Made by a program: the position numbers and the translations under genes. The notes beneath the pieces are model-generated. The model had not been told where the DNA came from and made no database searches. It saw only the letters and a list, made by a program, of their open reading frames with translations. This document shows positions 1 to 7,690 of a stretch of 64,000 bases of DNA, piece after piece. Within the stretch, counting starts at the first letter, position 1. Each line of letters starts with the position of its first letter. The stretch covers positions 1 to 64,000 of the forward strand of contig JACKHZ010000009.1 of NCBI GenBank assembly GCA_020638735.1, in the 5' to 3' direction. This DNA is from Planctomycetota bacterium. GTDB taxonomy: Bacteria; Planctomycetota; UBA1135; UBA2386.

Positions 1-385
1 TCGCGAACGCGAGCTCGAGCCAGCGCGCAGACGCTCCGAGGGAACTGTGCACGGGCGCGCCGGGCAAGACCATGTCGCCCATCGCGAGGAGCAGGATCGG
101 CAACGTGAAGACCATGCTCCAGACGAAGCGTCGACGCATGTCCCGGAACTCGGAATCGTCCTCGCCGACGGTGGCGTCCAGCGGCTCCAAGGCCATGCCG
201 CAGATCGGGCAGAGGCCTGGCCCTACCTGCCGAACCTCTGGATGCATCGGGCAGGTGTAGTTGCCTAGCGATGCCGGACCTCGGGCGGCATCCGGCCCTC
301 GCTTGCCGTCGTGCGCGGCTTCATGCTGATGAGAATGGCAGCCCGATCCGGACTTGGCCGCGGGACCGTGTGGGTTGTTCGACAT
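1..385 (-). CDS. Heavy-metal translocating P-type ATPase, N-terminal part (partial)
   Basis: The reverse strand is open from an ATG at 385 to the window edge, so only about 128 N-terminal residues are present. After a His-rich start (H-S-H-Q-H around residues 16-20) comes a YTCPMHPE...CPICGMALEP motif, the metal-binding module typical of copper/silver P1B ATPases. Near the edge is a hydrophobic stretch (FTLPILLLAMGDMVLPG) that fits the first membrane helix. The expected product is an inner-membrane metal exporter of about 700-800 residues. The catalytic DKTGT and CPC motifs lie outside the window, so the metal cannot be inferred. It is unrelated to the neighbouring regulator pair apart from sharing its strand. 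Confidence 0.85.
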   Translation of the reverse strand, partial: MSNNPHGPAAKSGSGCHSHQHEAAHDGKRGPDAARGPASLGNYTCPMHPEVRQVGPGLCPICGMALEPLDATVGEDDSEFRDMRRRFVWSMVFTLPILLLAMGDMVLPGAPVHSSLGASARWLELAFA

Positions 386-529
386 GCTCTCGCTTAGGGT
401 ACCAGGACAACCGCAGACGAGGCCAACGGTGGGCGTTGCACGCTCTTCGGGAGAAACCACGGCCACCCGGTGCCTGGCGTCCACTGACTGAACGAACGCG
501 CGTCTGGCGCCTCCCCTGACCTTGCAGGA

Positions 530-1144
530 TCAGCGCGCATGCCCTCGCAGGATACTCGGCATGTTCCGCTCGTAGGCCGAACGCTCCCGGGCAGCCTGCT
601 TCCTCGCACCACTGTGGTTGAGACGCCACTCCATCAACGCTCGGCTGACGCCGAACCGTTGCGCGGCAGCTTCTGCGTCAGTCTGCTGCCTTGCCACTTC
701 GAGCGCTGCTCGCCGCGGTACGAGAAGCTCGCCGGCCAGCCAGTCGGCCTCGAGTTCCATGGTCGCGTCCCAGCGGCGGCAGCCAGCGTCGATGATCTCG
801 GTCGGGGGCTGATGACGAAGGAGAACGTGGCCGACCTCGTGGACGATGTTGCTCGCCTGTCGAACAGCGGAGTGCGAGGGGTTCGCGACGATCACGCGCA
901 CGCCATCGCTCTCGAAGAGCGCGGCAGAGAACTCGCGCCGCCCGCGCCCAAGCAGGAACCGGAGCGACTCCTCCTTCATGCCGAGGCGTCGCATCTCGGG
1001 AAGGTCGAAGACAACCACGCCCACGTGCTTCGCGAGCGCCCTGGGATCGAGCCGCCCCTGCCAGTCGCTTCCCATGCCGTCACGAACCTCGAGGGCGAGG
1101 CGTTCGGCGAGCGCCTTGAAGCCCCGGCGGTAGTCAGCTGCCAT
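530..1144 (-). CDS. ImmA/IrrE-family metallopeptidase
   Basis: This 204-residue protein carries HEVGHVLLRH (HExxH zinc motif, about residues 102-111), followed by a downstream Glu-containing helix (MELEADWLAGELLVP). That is the gluzincin layout of ImmA/IrrE proteins, which cleave a partner XRE repressor in response to stress or mobile-element induction. It overlaps the upstream XRE gene by 11 bp, so the two are translationally coupled, as is usual for repressor/antirepressor pairs. The pair is divergent from the ubiquitin-like operon starting at 1635 and probably controls it; that link is inference. The DUF955 core is complete and no damage is visible. Confidence 0.85.
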   Translation of the reverse strand: MAADYRRGFKALAERLALEVRDGMGSDWQGRLDPRALAKHVGVVVFDLPEMRRLGMKEESLRFLLGRGRREFSAALFESDGVRVIVANPSHSAVRQASNIVHEVGHVLLRHQPPTEIIDAGCRRWDATMELEADWLAGELLVPRRAALEVARQQTDAEAAAQRFGVSRALMEWRLNHSGARKQAARERSAYERNMPSILRGHAR

Positions 1145-1523
1145 CCTCGTTTCTCGGTGGAGCTACACTGCCAGAATCCATCAGACGCTGAATCGCTCCG
1201 AGCAGATCCTGGACGGCGTCGACTGCTTCCGGCGAGAGGTTCTTGCCGGCCCGAAGGTGTGTCGAGAGGACTGCACTGGCTTGCTGGGCGGCGATCGTCT
1301 CGCCCTTTCCCGTCACCAAGAACGCGTCTGCCGGAACGCCGAGCCACTTCACAAGAGCCGCGAAACTGTCTACGTCGGGCCGCTTGTCATCGGCCATCCG
1401 GCTCAGGGTCGAAGGGCTAACCCCTGCTTCAGAAGCAACTTGGCGCCACGATAGCTTCCTAGTTCGCCGCTGTTGGTCGAGTGCGTCGCGAAGCGCGCGA
1501 ACGTCAAGATGTGGTCGAGTCAT
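1134..1523 (-). CDS. XRE-family helix-turn-helix regulator
   Basis: A 129-residue protein with a Cro/C1-type helix-turn-helix at about residues 18-60 (motif RKLSWRQVASEAGVSPSTLSRM). The C-terminal half has no recognised domain and probably dimerises. It is the first gene of a two-gene unit with the ImmA-type peptidase, which presumably inactivates it. The start faces the start of the ubiquitin-like operon across a 111-bp gap that contains repeated GTTGC/GCAAC half-sites. The likely role is repressor of its own pair and of the divergent operon; this is inferred from arrangement only. Confidence 0.85.
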   Translation of the reverse strand: MTRPHLDVRALRDALDQQRRTRKLSWRQVASEAGVSPSTLSRMADDKRPDVDSFAALVKWLGVPADAFLVTGKGETIAAQQASAVLSTHLRAGKNLSPEAVDAVQDLLGAIQRLMDSGSVAPPRNEDGS

Positions 1524-1535
1524 GGGTCCTCGTCA

Positions 1536-1621
1536 TCGTTGCTAGATTAAAACGCTCGGCACCCTCTTGCAACACTCGGTCTGTGTGCTACATCTCGATC
1601 ACACGTTGCTTTCTCGCAACG
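1536..1621. promoter_or_regulatory. Divergent promoter/operator region with GTTGC/GCAAC half-sites
   Basis: Between the XRE gene and the ubiquitin-like operon, GTTGC occurs at 1538-1542 and 1605-1609 and its inverse GCAAC at 1569-1573 and 1616-1620. The right-hand pair forms a 6-bp inverted repeat, CGTTGC-N6-GCAACG (1604-1621), ending 13 bp before the start codon of the first operon gene. Two inverted pairs in one short shared intergenic region fit a dimeric XRE operator. No confident -35/-10 boxes were assigned. Confidence 0.4.
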
Positions 1622-1634
1622 CGAGGCATCTCAC

Positions 1635-2288
1635 ATGACCAACGACTCGACCGGCCCCCACGGGCCCAAGTACTTCATCAACATCGAGGGCACCATTCAC
1701 GAGTGGGATCGACCGACCATTACCACGGAGGAGATCCTCCGTCTGGGCGGATGGGAGGCGACGCTGGGTGTACTCGAGATCGACCTCAAGACCAACGAAA
1801 GCCGAACTCTGACTCCTGGGCAGACCATCGAACTCCGGCCGGGCCAGGGCTTCGCCAAGAAGGTGCAGTGGAAGCGCGGCTACGCGCTGACCGAACGCGT
1901 ATCCGCCGAGCTCAGGTTGCTGCGCGGCGTCTTCCCCGACATCGTGTACTCGGAAGACGGGCACTGGTTCATGATCCCGGACTATCCGGCAGCGGAGGCG
2001 TTGGGCTGGACGCCTCGCCCCTTGCCCGTCGCGTTCCACGCGCAGCCAGGCCATCCGGGCCAGGCGCCGTACGGCATCTGGGTGCCATCCGGTATCCGTG
2101 TCGCCGGCAGTCCCCCGAGCAACATCCAGGACCCAGCCAGCAGGCAGCCGCCGTTTCCAGGAAGCTGGGCCCTGCTGTCGTGGACGTCGGACGGCGACCA
2201 GTGGAGGCCAAGGGCGAACATCGCCGAGGGGTCGAACCTCGTCAACTACGCCATCGGCTTCCGCGATCGCTTCCTGCAAGGAGTGTAG
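1635..2288 (+). CDS. Ubiquitin-like domain fused to E2-like (UBC family E type) domain, no cysteine
   Basis: This is a 217-residue protein. Residues 12-82 match the bacterial multi-ubiquitin type domain (start KYFINIEG, end KKVQWKRG) with one ubiquitin-like fold ending at Gly82. Residues 83-217 resemble the prokaryotic E2 family E: a Pro-rich core, PYGIWVPSGIRV, and a late WALLSW...W stretch. The protein has no Cys at all, so it cannot carry a thioester as a classical E2 does; this may be a trait of family E and not a defect. To be conjugated through Gly82 the ubiquitin-like part would need cleavage from the E2-like part. JAMM peptidase and E1 genes follow directly. Domain calls are by eye, without a profile search. 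Confidence 0.75.
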   Translation: MTNDSTGPHGPKYFINIEGTIHEWDRPTITTEEILRLGGWEATLGVLEIDLKTNESRTLTPGQTIELRPGQGFAKKVQWKRGYALTERVSAELRLLRGVFPDIVYSEDGHWFMIPDYPAAEALGWTPRPLPVAFHAQPGHPGQAPYGIWVPSGIRVAGSPPSNIQDPASRQPPFPGSWALLSWTSDGDQWRPRANIAEGSNLVNYAIGFRDRFLQGV

Positions 2289-2831
2289 GTGGTGAGCGCC
2301 GTCGTTGAACTCGCCGCGGCTGATCACGCAGCCGTGCTCGCGCACCTGCTGCCTGTGGAGCCCGAGGCCGAGGAAGCAGCGTTCCTTTTCGCGACATCCG
2401 CCGTGGACGCTGGCCGGTTGCAGCTCCGAGTCATCGAGAAGTACTTCGTGGAGCCGGAGGAGTTCAACATCCGAACTCTCGGCCACCTCGAACTCCGGGC
2501 GGATGTGCACGAACGGATGATCCGAACTGCGCACGACATGAACGCCGTGCTTATCGAGACGCACTCGCACCCCTACGACTTCGAGAGTGCTGCCTGCTTC
2601 TCGCCGAGCGACCTGGCCGGACTTGCTCAGGTCGTCCCGCACGTCATGTTTCGGCTGCCGCAGCGACCGTACGCGGCAATCGTCGTAGCGCCAGCCGGAT
2701 TCGACGCGCTGATTTGGACCGAGCCTGGAGGTCGAGCACGCACGATCGATGCGGTTCTGGTCGGTGGCAAGCGGATGCTCCCGACCGGCTACACGTCGAG
2801 TCGTGGCTGGAGGACTCATGGACCGGTTTGA
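2289..2831 (+). CDS. JAB/MPN (JAMM) metallopeptidase, deubiquitinase-like
   Basis: 180 residues with a JAMM zinc motif: His92 and His94 in THSHP, then Ser105 and Asp108 in SPSD, and a Glu cluster near residue 28 that could supply the catalytic acid. JAB peptidases in bacterial ubiquitin-like operons process the modifier precursor or remove it from targets. The GTG start follows the upstream stop codon immediately and the 3' end overlaps the E1 gene by 14 bp, so the three genes form one tight operon. A second GTG three bases in is an equally possible start. The fusion upstream, with a Gly82/Tyr83 junction, is an obvious candidate substrate (inference). Confidence 0.8.
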   Translation: MVSAVVELAAADHAAVLAHLLPVEPEAEEAAFLFATSAVDAGRLQLRVIEKYFVEPEEFNIRTLGHLELRADVHERMIRTAHDMNAVLIETHSHPYDFESAACFSPSDLAGLAQVVPHVMFRLPQRPYAAIVVAPAGFDALIWTEPGGRARTIDAVLVGGKRMLPTGYTSSRGWRTHGPV

Positions 2832-3633
2832 CCGACAGCGCAGGTTTTTTGGAGCCGAGGGCCAAGACAGGTTGCGCAGCACTCGGGTCTTGATCGTCGG
2901 AGCCGGCGGCCTGGGTTCTCACATCGTGCAGCAGTTGGCGTACCTGGGCGCTGGTCAACTGATCGTCGTCGACCCGGACGTCCTCGATGAGACCAACCGG
3001 AATCGGTTGGTCGGGGCATGGACAAGCGATCCGCTGGGAAAGCCGAAGGTCGCGATCGCACACCGACTCGTTGCCGCCATCGATCCCGGGATCGAGATCG
3101 TGGCGCATCAATGCGATCTGCGCGATGCAGTCGTCGAGCAGGAGATTCGGAACGCGGACTGGATATTCGGGTGCGTCGACAACGACGGCGCGCGACTCCT
3201 GCTGACGCAGCGGTGTGCCGAGGCGCGCAGGCCGTACGTCGACCTCGCGACCGAGATCTACGTCAGCGAGAACCAAACAGACTGGGGGGGCCGCGTCTGC
3301 GTAGCCATGTCCGGCAGAGGGTGCCTGTACTGCCTCGGGCTGCTCTCGCAAGAGGACATCCAGACGTCGCTCGCCGACGACGCCGAGCGTCGCGACAGGA
3401 AGGCGATCTACGGCATCGAAGCGGGCGCACTCCAGGGCTCCGGTCCAGCAGTCGTGTACCTGAACGGGATCATCGCATCGCTCGGCGTGGCGGAGTTCGC
3501 TGCTGCGGCAACCGGGCTGCGTGCCGCTCGGCCCCATCTCGAGTACCGCGGCACATTCGGGTTGGTCTCCGCTCGGGTGGACCCTCCCGAACCCGGCTGC
3601 CCCTACTGCATCTCAGGTGTGGGAACCGAATGA
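2818..3633 (+). CDS. E1/ThiF-family adenylating enzyme
   Basis: 271 residues, starting at the internal ATG at 2818 because the family fold begins there (MDRFDRQRRF). It has the nucleotide-binding GAGGLGSH loop (residues 28-35) and the DPDVLDETNRNR motif (52-63) that positions ATP-Mg and the modifier tail. Cys169/Cys172 and Cys261/Cys264 form two CxxC pairs expected to bind zinc. ThiF/E1 enzymes adenylate the C-terminal glycine of a ubiquitin-like protein. Which cysteine, if any, forms the thioester is unclear; Cys120 and Cys133 are the other candidates. It overlaps the JAB gene and is the third gene of the operon. Confidence 0.85.
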   Translation: MDRFDRQRRFFGAEGQDRLRSTRVLIVGAGGLGSHIVQQLAYLGAGQLIVVDPDVLDETNRNRLVGAWTSDPLGKPKVAIAHRLVAAIDPGIEIVAHQCDLRDAVVEQEIRNADWIFGCVDNDGARLLLTQRCAEARRPYVDLATEIYVSENQTDWGGRVCVAMSGRGCLYCLGLLSQEDIQTSLADDAERRDRKAIYGIEAGALQGSGPAVVYLNGIIASLGVAEFAAAATGLRAARPHLEYRGTFGLVSARVDPPEPGCPYCISGVGTE

Positions 3634-3749
3634 GGCCCTCTTGCCGTGGACCGCGGCACCTTCTCCACGGAAAGCAGGCGGTTCTCTGAGCGCAGCGTCG
3701 AATCGATCCACCGCACCAACTAGAGTCTCAGCTCCATGATGGAGTCGAC

Positions 3750-4001
3750 ATGACCAAGAGGAGCGGCAAGCGCATCGAGGTCCATGAATCAGGTCAAGGA
3801 AGCCACGAAGCCTTCTCCCTGTGGACCGCACCGCCCGGATCGTGGGAGTCGCCGATCGAGAGGGTCCCTGAGCCTGCGGACCTGAAGGTGCTTCTGGCTG
3901 CCCTCGACCTGGATCGGTCCAGAGTTGAGGGGGATGAGCAGGCCCAGGCGTTCAAGACGCCGGTCACCCCGGACGTACTGAGCCAGCCAACTCAAGGCTG
4001 A
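3750..4001 (+). CDS. Small protein of unknown function in the ubiquitin-like operon
   Basis: An 83-residue reading frame in the operon, 116 bp after the E1 stop and 16 bp before the peptidase gene. It is hydrophilic, starts basic (MTKRSGKRIE) and ends in ...SQPTQG. I recognise no family. A terminal Gly could suit a conjugated small modifier, but I see no beta-grasp pattern. It could also be the specificity or immunity partner of the peptidase. A real gene is supported by its position and direction; a chance frame cannot be excluded in this GC-rich DNA. Confidence 0.45.
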   Translation: MTKRSGKRIEVHESGQGSHEAFSLWTAPPGSWESPIERVPEPADLKVLLAALDLDRSRVEGDEQAQAFKTPVTPDVLSQPTQG

Positions 4002-4017
4002 GAAGGACCGCCAAGGC

Positions 4018-5559
4018 TTGGCCAAGCTCAGGTTTCACGACTTCAATGGCCAGAAGGATCCACTGGTCGCGCTCGGGAGACGTGACCAAGCGGTCTACCT
4101 GCGCCACTACCTCGCCGACCTGGGTGCGACAACGGTGCTCGAGGAGCCAGCGTACTTCGACCGTGACTACCTCTCGGAGTTCGCAGCGTTCTACGGCGTG
4201 AGCTCGCGCGGCTACTCAAACCGTTGCCGCCGCTGCCATTTCTTCTCGACGAAGGTCTCACGAGACCGAATCCGCTCGGCAGCCGGTGGAAGCAAGGCCG
4301 CGATCGCGTACCTGCAGCAGGCGTATCTCGGTTTCGTGGTGGTCCGGCCGATCCCGTCCGCGCCCCTCGGACGAACGGTCGTCCGTTGGTACCCTGACCT
4401 GGCCAAGACGCCACCGCGAGTCACGAACCCTGCGAGGGAGTACAGGTGCCACGTCGCTGGCATCCCGCTGCGCGTGAACGGACTTGCCTGGCAGCAGCAG
4501 GATGCGGCAGTAGGGGCATGCGCCACCGTTGCACTCTGGTCCATGCTCCATTCGTCCGCGTTCGATGACCACCACGCGATCCCGACGACGGCTGACATCA
4601 CTCGGTTCGCCCACAAGAACGCGTCGCTCGGGTCACGCGTCTTCCCTTCATCGGGGCTGACGATCTATCAGCTCTGCGAGGCCATCAAGGAGGCTGGGCT
4701 CGCGCCGGTGGTGTTGCAGGGCGACACGGGCAAGAACGGACGCGCCGCGTTCACACGGGACAGGTTCGCAGCTGCGTGCGCGTCTCTGATCAGGTCGGGG
4801 TATCCCGCCCTGATCATCGGTGAGTTGGAGAACAACGGGGCACATGCGGTGTGCGCCGTTGGTTTCCGCGAGTGTGCACCGCCCGTCCCACAAGTCGGCA
4901 CCGTCCAACTCCAGGACGGCGGCGTGCAGCACATCTATCTTCACGACGACAACCTGGGCCCAAGCGTGCGGTTTGCCGTCGGACAGGATCCGACCGACGG
5001 CTACGTGCGGCTCGAGGCGTCGGCTCCGCCACCGCGCCACACCCTCCATCTTCCGGCAGATCCGTCTGCCTCGTATCCGGCAATCATCCCGTCGCAGATT
5101 GTCACGGCCGTGCACGAGGATCTCCGCACGTCTCCCGACGGTTTGCATCGACGGGCAATCCTCGCCGCGAAGATCCTGGTCGATGCCTACAACGGCTTGA
5201 TCGCGGCGGGCGCGCTGTCCGGCAACGCGATCGGCATGACGGTCAGCACCCGATTCACGAAGCTGCACCGTTACCTCGGCGAGGAGCTTGCCCGGACCCT
5301 GAGGGGCAGCAAGGACCGGCTCGCGCGCGTGCGCCTCGCACTGTGCGAACAGACTCCTCCGATGAGCCTGCACGTCGGTATCGTGCGCATCGGATGGCAG
5401 GCAGCTCCGCTGCTCGACGTGCTGTTCGACACGACGGACAGCGACTCCAACCTGACCCCATTCTGCAACGTCCAGTACCACCAGGACATCGGCAGGCTCG
5501 CGACCGCGTTGACGGCGGCCGGTTATGCGGACCTGGGTGAGCCCGTCGAAGCATTCTGA
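4018..5559 (+). CDS. Papain-like cysteine peptidase, fourth or fifth gene of the ubiquitin-like operon
   Basis: A 513-residue protein from a TTG start preceded by GAAGGACC. A papain/C39-type order of catalytic residues is visible: Gln159-161, Cys168 (GACATVALWSML), His277 (GAHAVCAVGF) and Asp310/311 (YLHDDNLGP). Near the N-terminus CRRCH (residues 70-74) could bind metal. The regions before residue 150 and after about 330 match nothing I know. Given the JAMM peptidase and E1 upstream, it may release or edit the ubiquitin-like modifier, or act as a protease effector. No signal peptide is seen, so it should act in the cytoplasm. The TTG start is the first possible one after the previous gene. 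Confidence 0.65.
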   Translation: MAKLRFHDFNGQKDPLVALGRRDQAVYLRHYLADLGATTVLEEPAYFDRDYLSEFAAFYGVSSRGYSNRCRRCHFFSTKVSRDRIRSAAGGSKAAIAYLQQAYLGFVVVRPIPSAPLGRTVVRWYPDLAKTPPRVTNPAREYRCHVAGIPLRVNGLAWQQQDAAVGACATVALWSMLHSSAFDDHHAIPTTADITRFAHKNASLGSRVFPSSGLTIYQLCEAIKEAGLAPVVLQGDTGKNGRAAFTRDRFAAACASLIRSGYPALIIGELENNGAHAVCAVGFRECAPPVPQVGTVQLQDGGVQHIYLHDDNLGPSVRFAVGQDPTDGYVRLEASAPPPRHTLHLPADPSASYPAIIPSQIVTAVHEDLRTSPDGLHRRAILAAKILVDAYNGLIAAGALSGNAIGMTVSTRFTKLHRYLGEELARTLRGSKDRLARVRLALCEQTPPMSLHVGIVRIGWQAAPLLDVLFDTTDSDSNLTPFCNVQYHQDIGRLATALTAAGYADLGEPVEAF

Positions 5560-5832
5560 GGTGATGGCGAATCGAGCAGGGCGTTGGCATCAGCGCAGCA
5601 GGGATGCGCTGCTGCCTTCGTCGCAGACCAAGCGCGAGAACTTGAGGGACGACATCACGCGCAGCCGAGCTGGGCCACTTGGCGGAACGGAAGCCTGCGA
5701 TGCCGAGACTCGAACGCGGCCTGACACTGCCGCGACGAGATCCGGCCAGAAGGCCGAACCCATGTTCCCCCGTCGCACCATTGTGCCTCCCCAACTCGAA
5801 CCTACGATGGCCAACACACGGCTCGGAGGGCG
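5560..5832. other. Spacer between the ubiquitin-like operon and the TIR gene
   Basis: This 273-bp gap shows no convincing gene. A short imperfect hairpin, GCGCA-N7-TGCGC (around 5593-5609), lies about 35 bp after the peptidase stop and could be a weak terminator. The TIR gene may therefore have its own promoter, although the strand is the same. Confidence 0.3.
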
Positions 5833-7134
5833 ATGATCAAGTTCAGCATTGGCGGGCGTTCGGTGACCCCGAACAACATGGACGATGCGCTTCAGGCAGC
5901 ACTGCTCGCATCCATCGAGGAGGACCTTCGTACCAAGATCGGCAGCATCCGTGACCCCGAGACAGGCGAGTTCCCGCTTGTCGTGGTCAGGGGGCGTGAC
6001 ATCGAGCACCTTTCGATCAGCGTCGAGGGGTCCGCGAAAGTCATCGAGTTGGTGACGGCACGACTCGGACTCAACGAGACGGAGGGCGAAGAAGGACCCA
6101 AGGAAGGAGAACGACCGGTTGCCTTTCTGTGCCACGCCTCGGAGGACAAGAACGTGGTGCGTCGCTTGGCAAACGATCTCATGGCCCATGGCGTCGAGGT
6201 GTTCTTCGACGAGTGGGAGATCCGCGGCGGCGACAGCCTGCGGCAGAAGATCGACGCGGGACTGGATCGCTGCACGCATTTCGTCGCGGTCCTCTCGCCA
6301 ACAAGCATCTGCAAGCCATGGGTCAACAGCGAGATGGATGCTGGCTTCGTGATGCGACTTCAGCAACAGGTCGTCTTCATCCCGCTGCGGCTGGGCCTCG
6401 ATGTCGCCGGTCTACCTCCTCTGCTGCGGGGGATCGCCGCACCGGCAATCGACAACTACGAGGCCGATCTCCCCGCTCTGATCTCTGACATCCACGGCGT
6501 GACTCGGAAGCCGCCGCTCGGCCCGAGGCCGGCGGTCAAGACAGTGGCGACCGCTGGGATCGGCTTGTCGCCGGCCGCCGAATCCATCGTCCGGCTGCTG
6601 GTCACGCGTTCGGAACACGGCGACGCTCACGACCCCCGCGTGGATGTCGAGGAACTCGAGAAGGCGACCAGGCTGACGGAGGACGACCTCGCTGACGCCG
6701 TTGACGAACTCGTGGGACAAGGGTACGTCGGGAAGCACATCCACTGCGGCTGCGGGGAAATCGGATTTGCTGCGATCTACCCCGAGGGCGAGTTGTTCGC
6801 GAAGTTCGATGATCACTTCATGCCGTGGAGGCCATCGGAGGACGCGCTCGTGCTGGCGACCAAGGCCCTGGAGTCACCGGGTGGATGGCTCCCTGTCGTA
6901 CCAACTGCCACGTTGCTGGGTTGGCAGCCGAGACGCATGAACCCGGCCCTGAACTACCTGATGAATCGGGCCTTGGCTGACTTCGGCGGCGAGGTCGGGA
7001 CACACCCGTGGTCGGCGATCGGCTTTCAGAGTAACCACGCCACCCGACGTCTCGCGAGGGGATGCGCCCGGCCTGCCCGGCCTGGTGCCCCTTCCGGGCT
7101 TGGCACCGCAACCGATCCGCCGGCTGCCGAGTAG
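5833..7134 (+). CDS. TIR-domain protein, probable NADase effector
   Basis: A 433-residue protein. An N-terminal region (1-80) of unknown type precedes a TIR domain at about 94-235: VAFLCHASEDKN (box 1), VFFDEWEIRGGDS, and PWVNSEMDAGF, in which Glu167 sits at the position of the catalytic glutamate of NAD-cleaving TIRs. The C-terminal 200 residues include a winged-helix-like stretch (about 240-300) and a Cys/His cluster, HIHCGCGE. TIR proteins of this kind usually act as death effectors in antiphage defence. It lies 273 bp downstream of the ubiquitin-like operon on the same strand, so a functional link is plausible but unproven. The last 40 residues are low-complexity and may read through degraded sequence. 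Confidence 0.85.
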   Translation: MIKFSIGGRSVTPNNMDDALQAALLASIEEDLRTKIGSIRDPETGEFPLVVVRGRDIEHLSISVEGSAKVIELVTARLGLNETEGEEGPKEGERPVAFLCHASEDKNVVRRLANDLMAHGVEVFFDEWEIRGGDSLRQKIDAGLDRCTHFVAVLSPTSICKPWVNSEMDAGFVMRLQQQVVFIPLRLGLDVAGLPPLLRGIAAPAIDNYEADLPALISDIHGVTRKPPLGPRPAVKTVATAGIGLSPAAESIVRLLVTRSEHGDAHDPRVDVEELEKATRLTEDDLADAVDELVGQGYVGKHIHCGCGEIGFAAIYPEGELFAKFDDHFMPWRPSEDALVLATKALESPGGWLPVVPTATLLGWQPRRMNPALNYLMNRALADFGGEVGTHPWSAIGFQSNHATRRLARGCARPARPGAPSGLGTATDPPAAE

Positions 7135-7330
7135 TGCTTCCCCGATGGAGCCTCGCTTGGGGGATTATCGCTGCTTCAATCTGCGCGAATGCGGCTCGGA
7201 ATCTCCCATGCCATGGGGAGTTCCGCGCACCAGCTCCACCGAACTCGGACAACGGCCAGCCTCGATTCCGGTGAACTCGTGGGGAAGCCGCGGGGAAAGC
7301 GCTCTCTCCCGCTGGTCAGAGAGCAGATGG

Positions 7331-7690
7331 TCTGGGGAGCCACTTCCGCTGGAATGAGCGGACCCGATCGCCTCGCGGTTAGCAGCCGCGGGGCGGTTGC
7401 GGTTTTGGGGGATAGGTGCGGAAGCGGCGGGGTTGGCGGCGGTTGCGGCGGGTGACGCGCGGCAGGGTTCAAGTTCGCGAGAGCGCTGTCCACTGGGCAC
7501 CGCAGGGCGGGAAGCGAGGAGGGTCAGACCGCACCGGTGCGGTGCTCTCTCGCGAACCGGGTGAGAGCGCGATCCTGGTTGACACTCGTAGAGTACCGAG
7601 CCGCGAGGCGGCCCCGCGGGGTCACGGCACCTGGCCCAACCACTCCGGCCAGAACGGGAACACCTCGCCCGCCCGGTAGACCGGCCCCAG
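7331..7690. repeat. Intergenic repeat, copy 1, with palindrome; rest of 7135-7330 empty
   Basis: About 360 bp here closely match 28466-28812, from GGGGAGCCACTTCCGCTGG onward. It includes a perfect 16-bp palindrome ACCGCACC/GGTGCGGT at 7528-7543. Both copies sit just downstream (on the minus strand) of related damaged genes and continue into their 3' ends. I see no gene in 7135-7621. The structure could hold a terminator or a recombination site. Confidence 0.6.
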
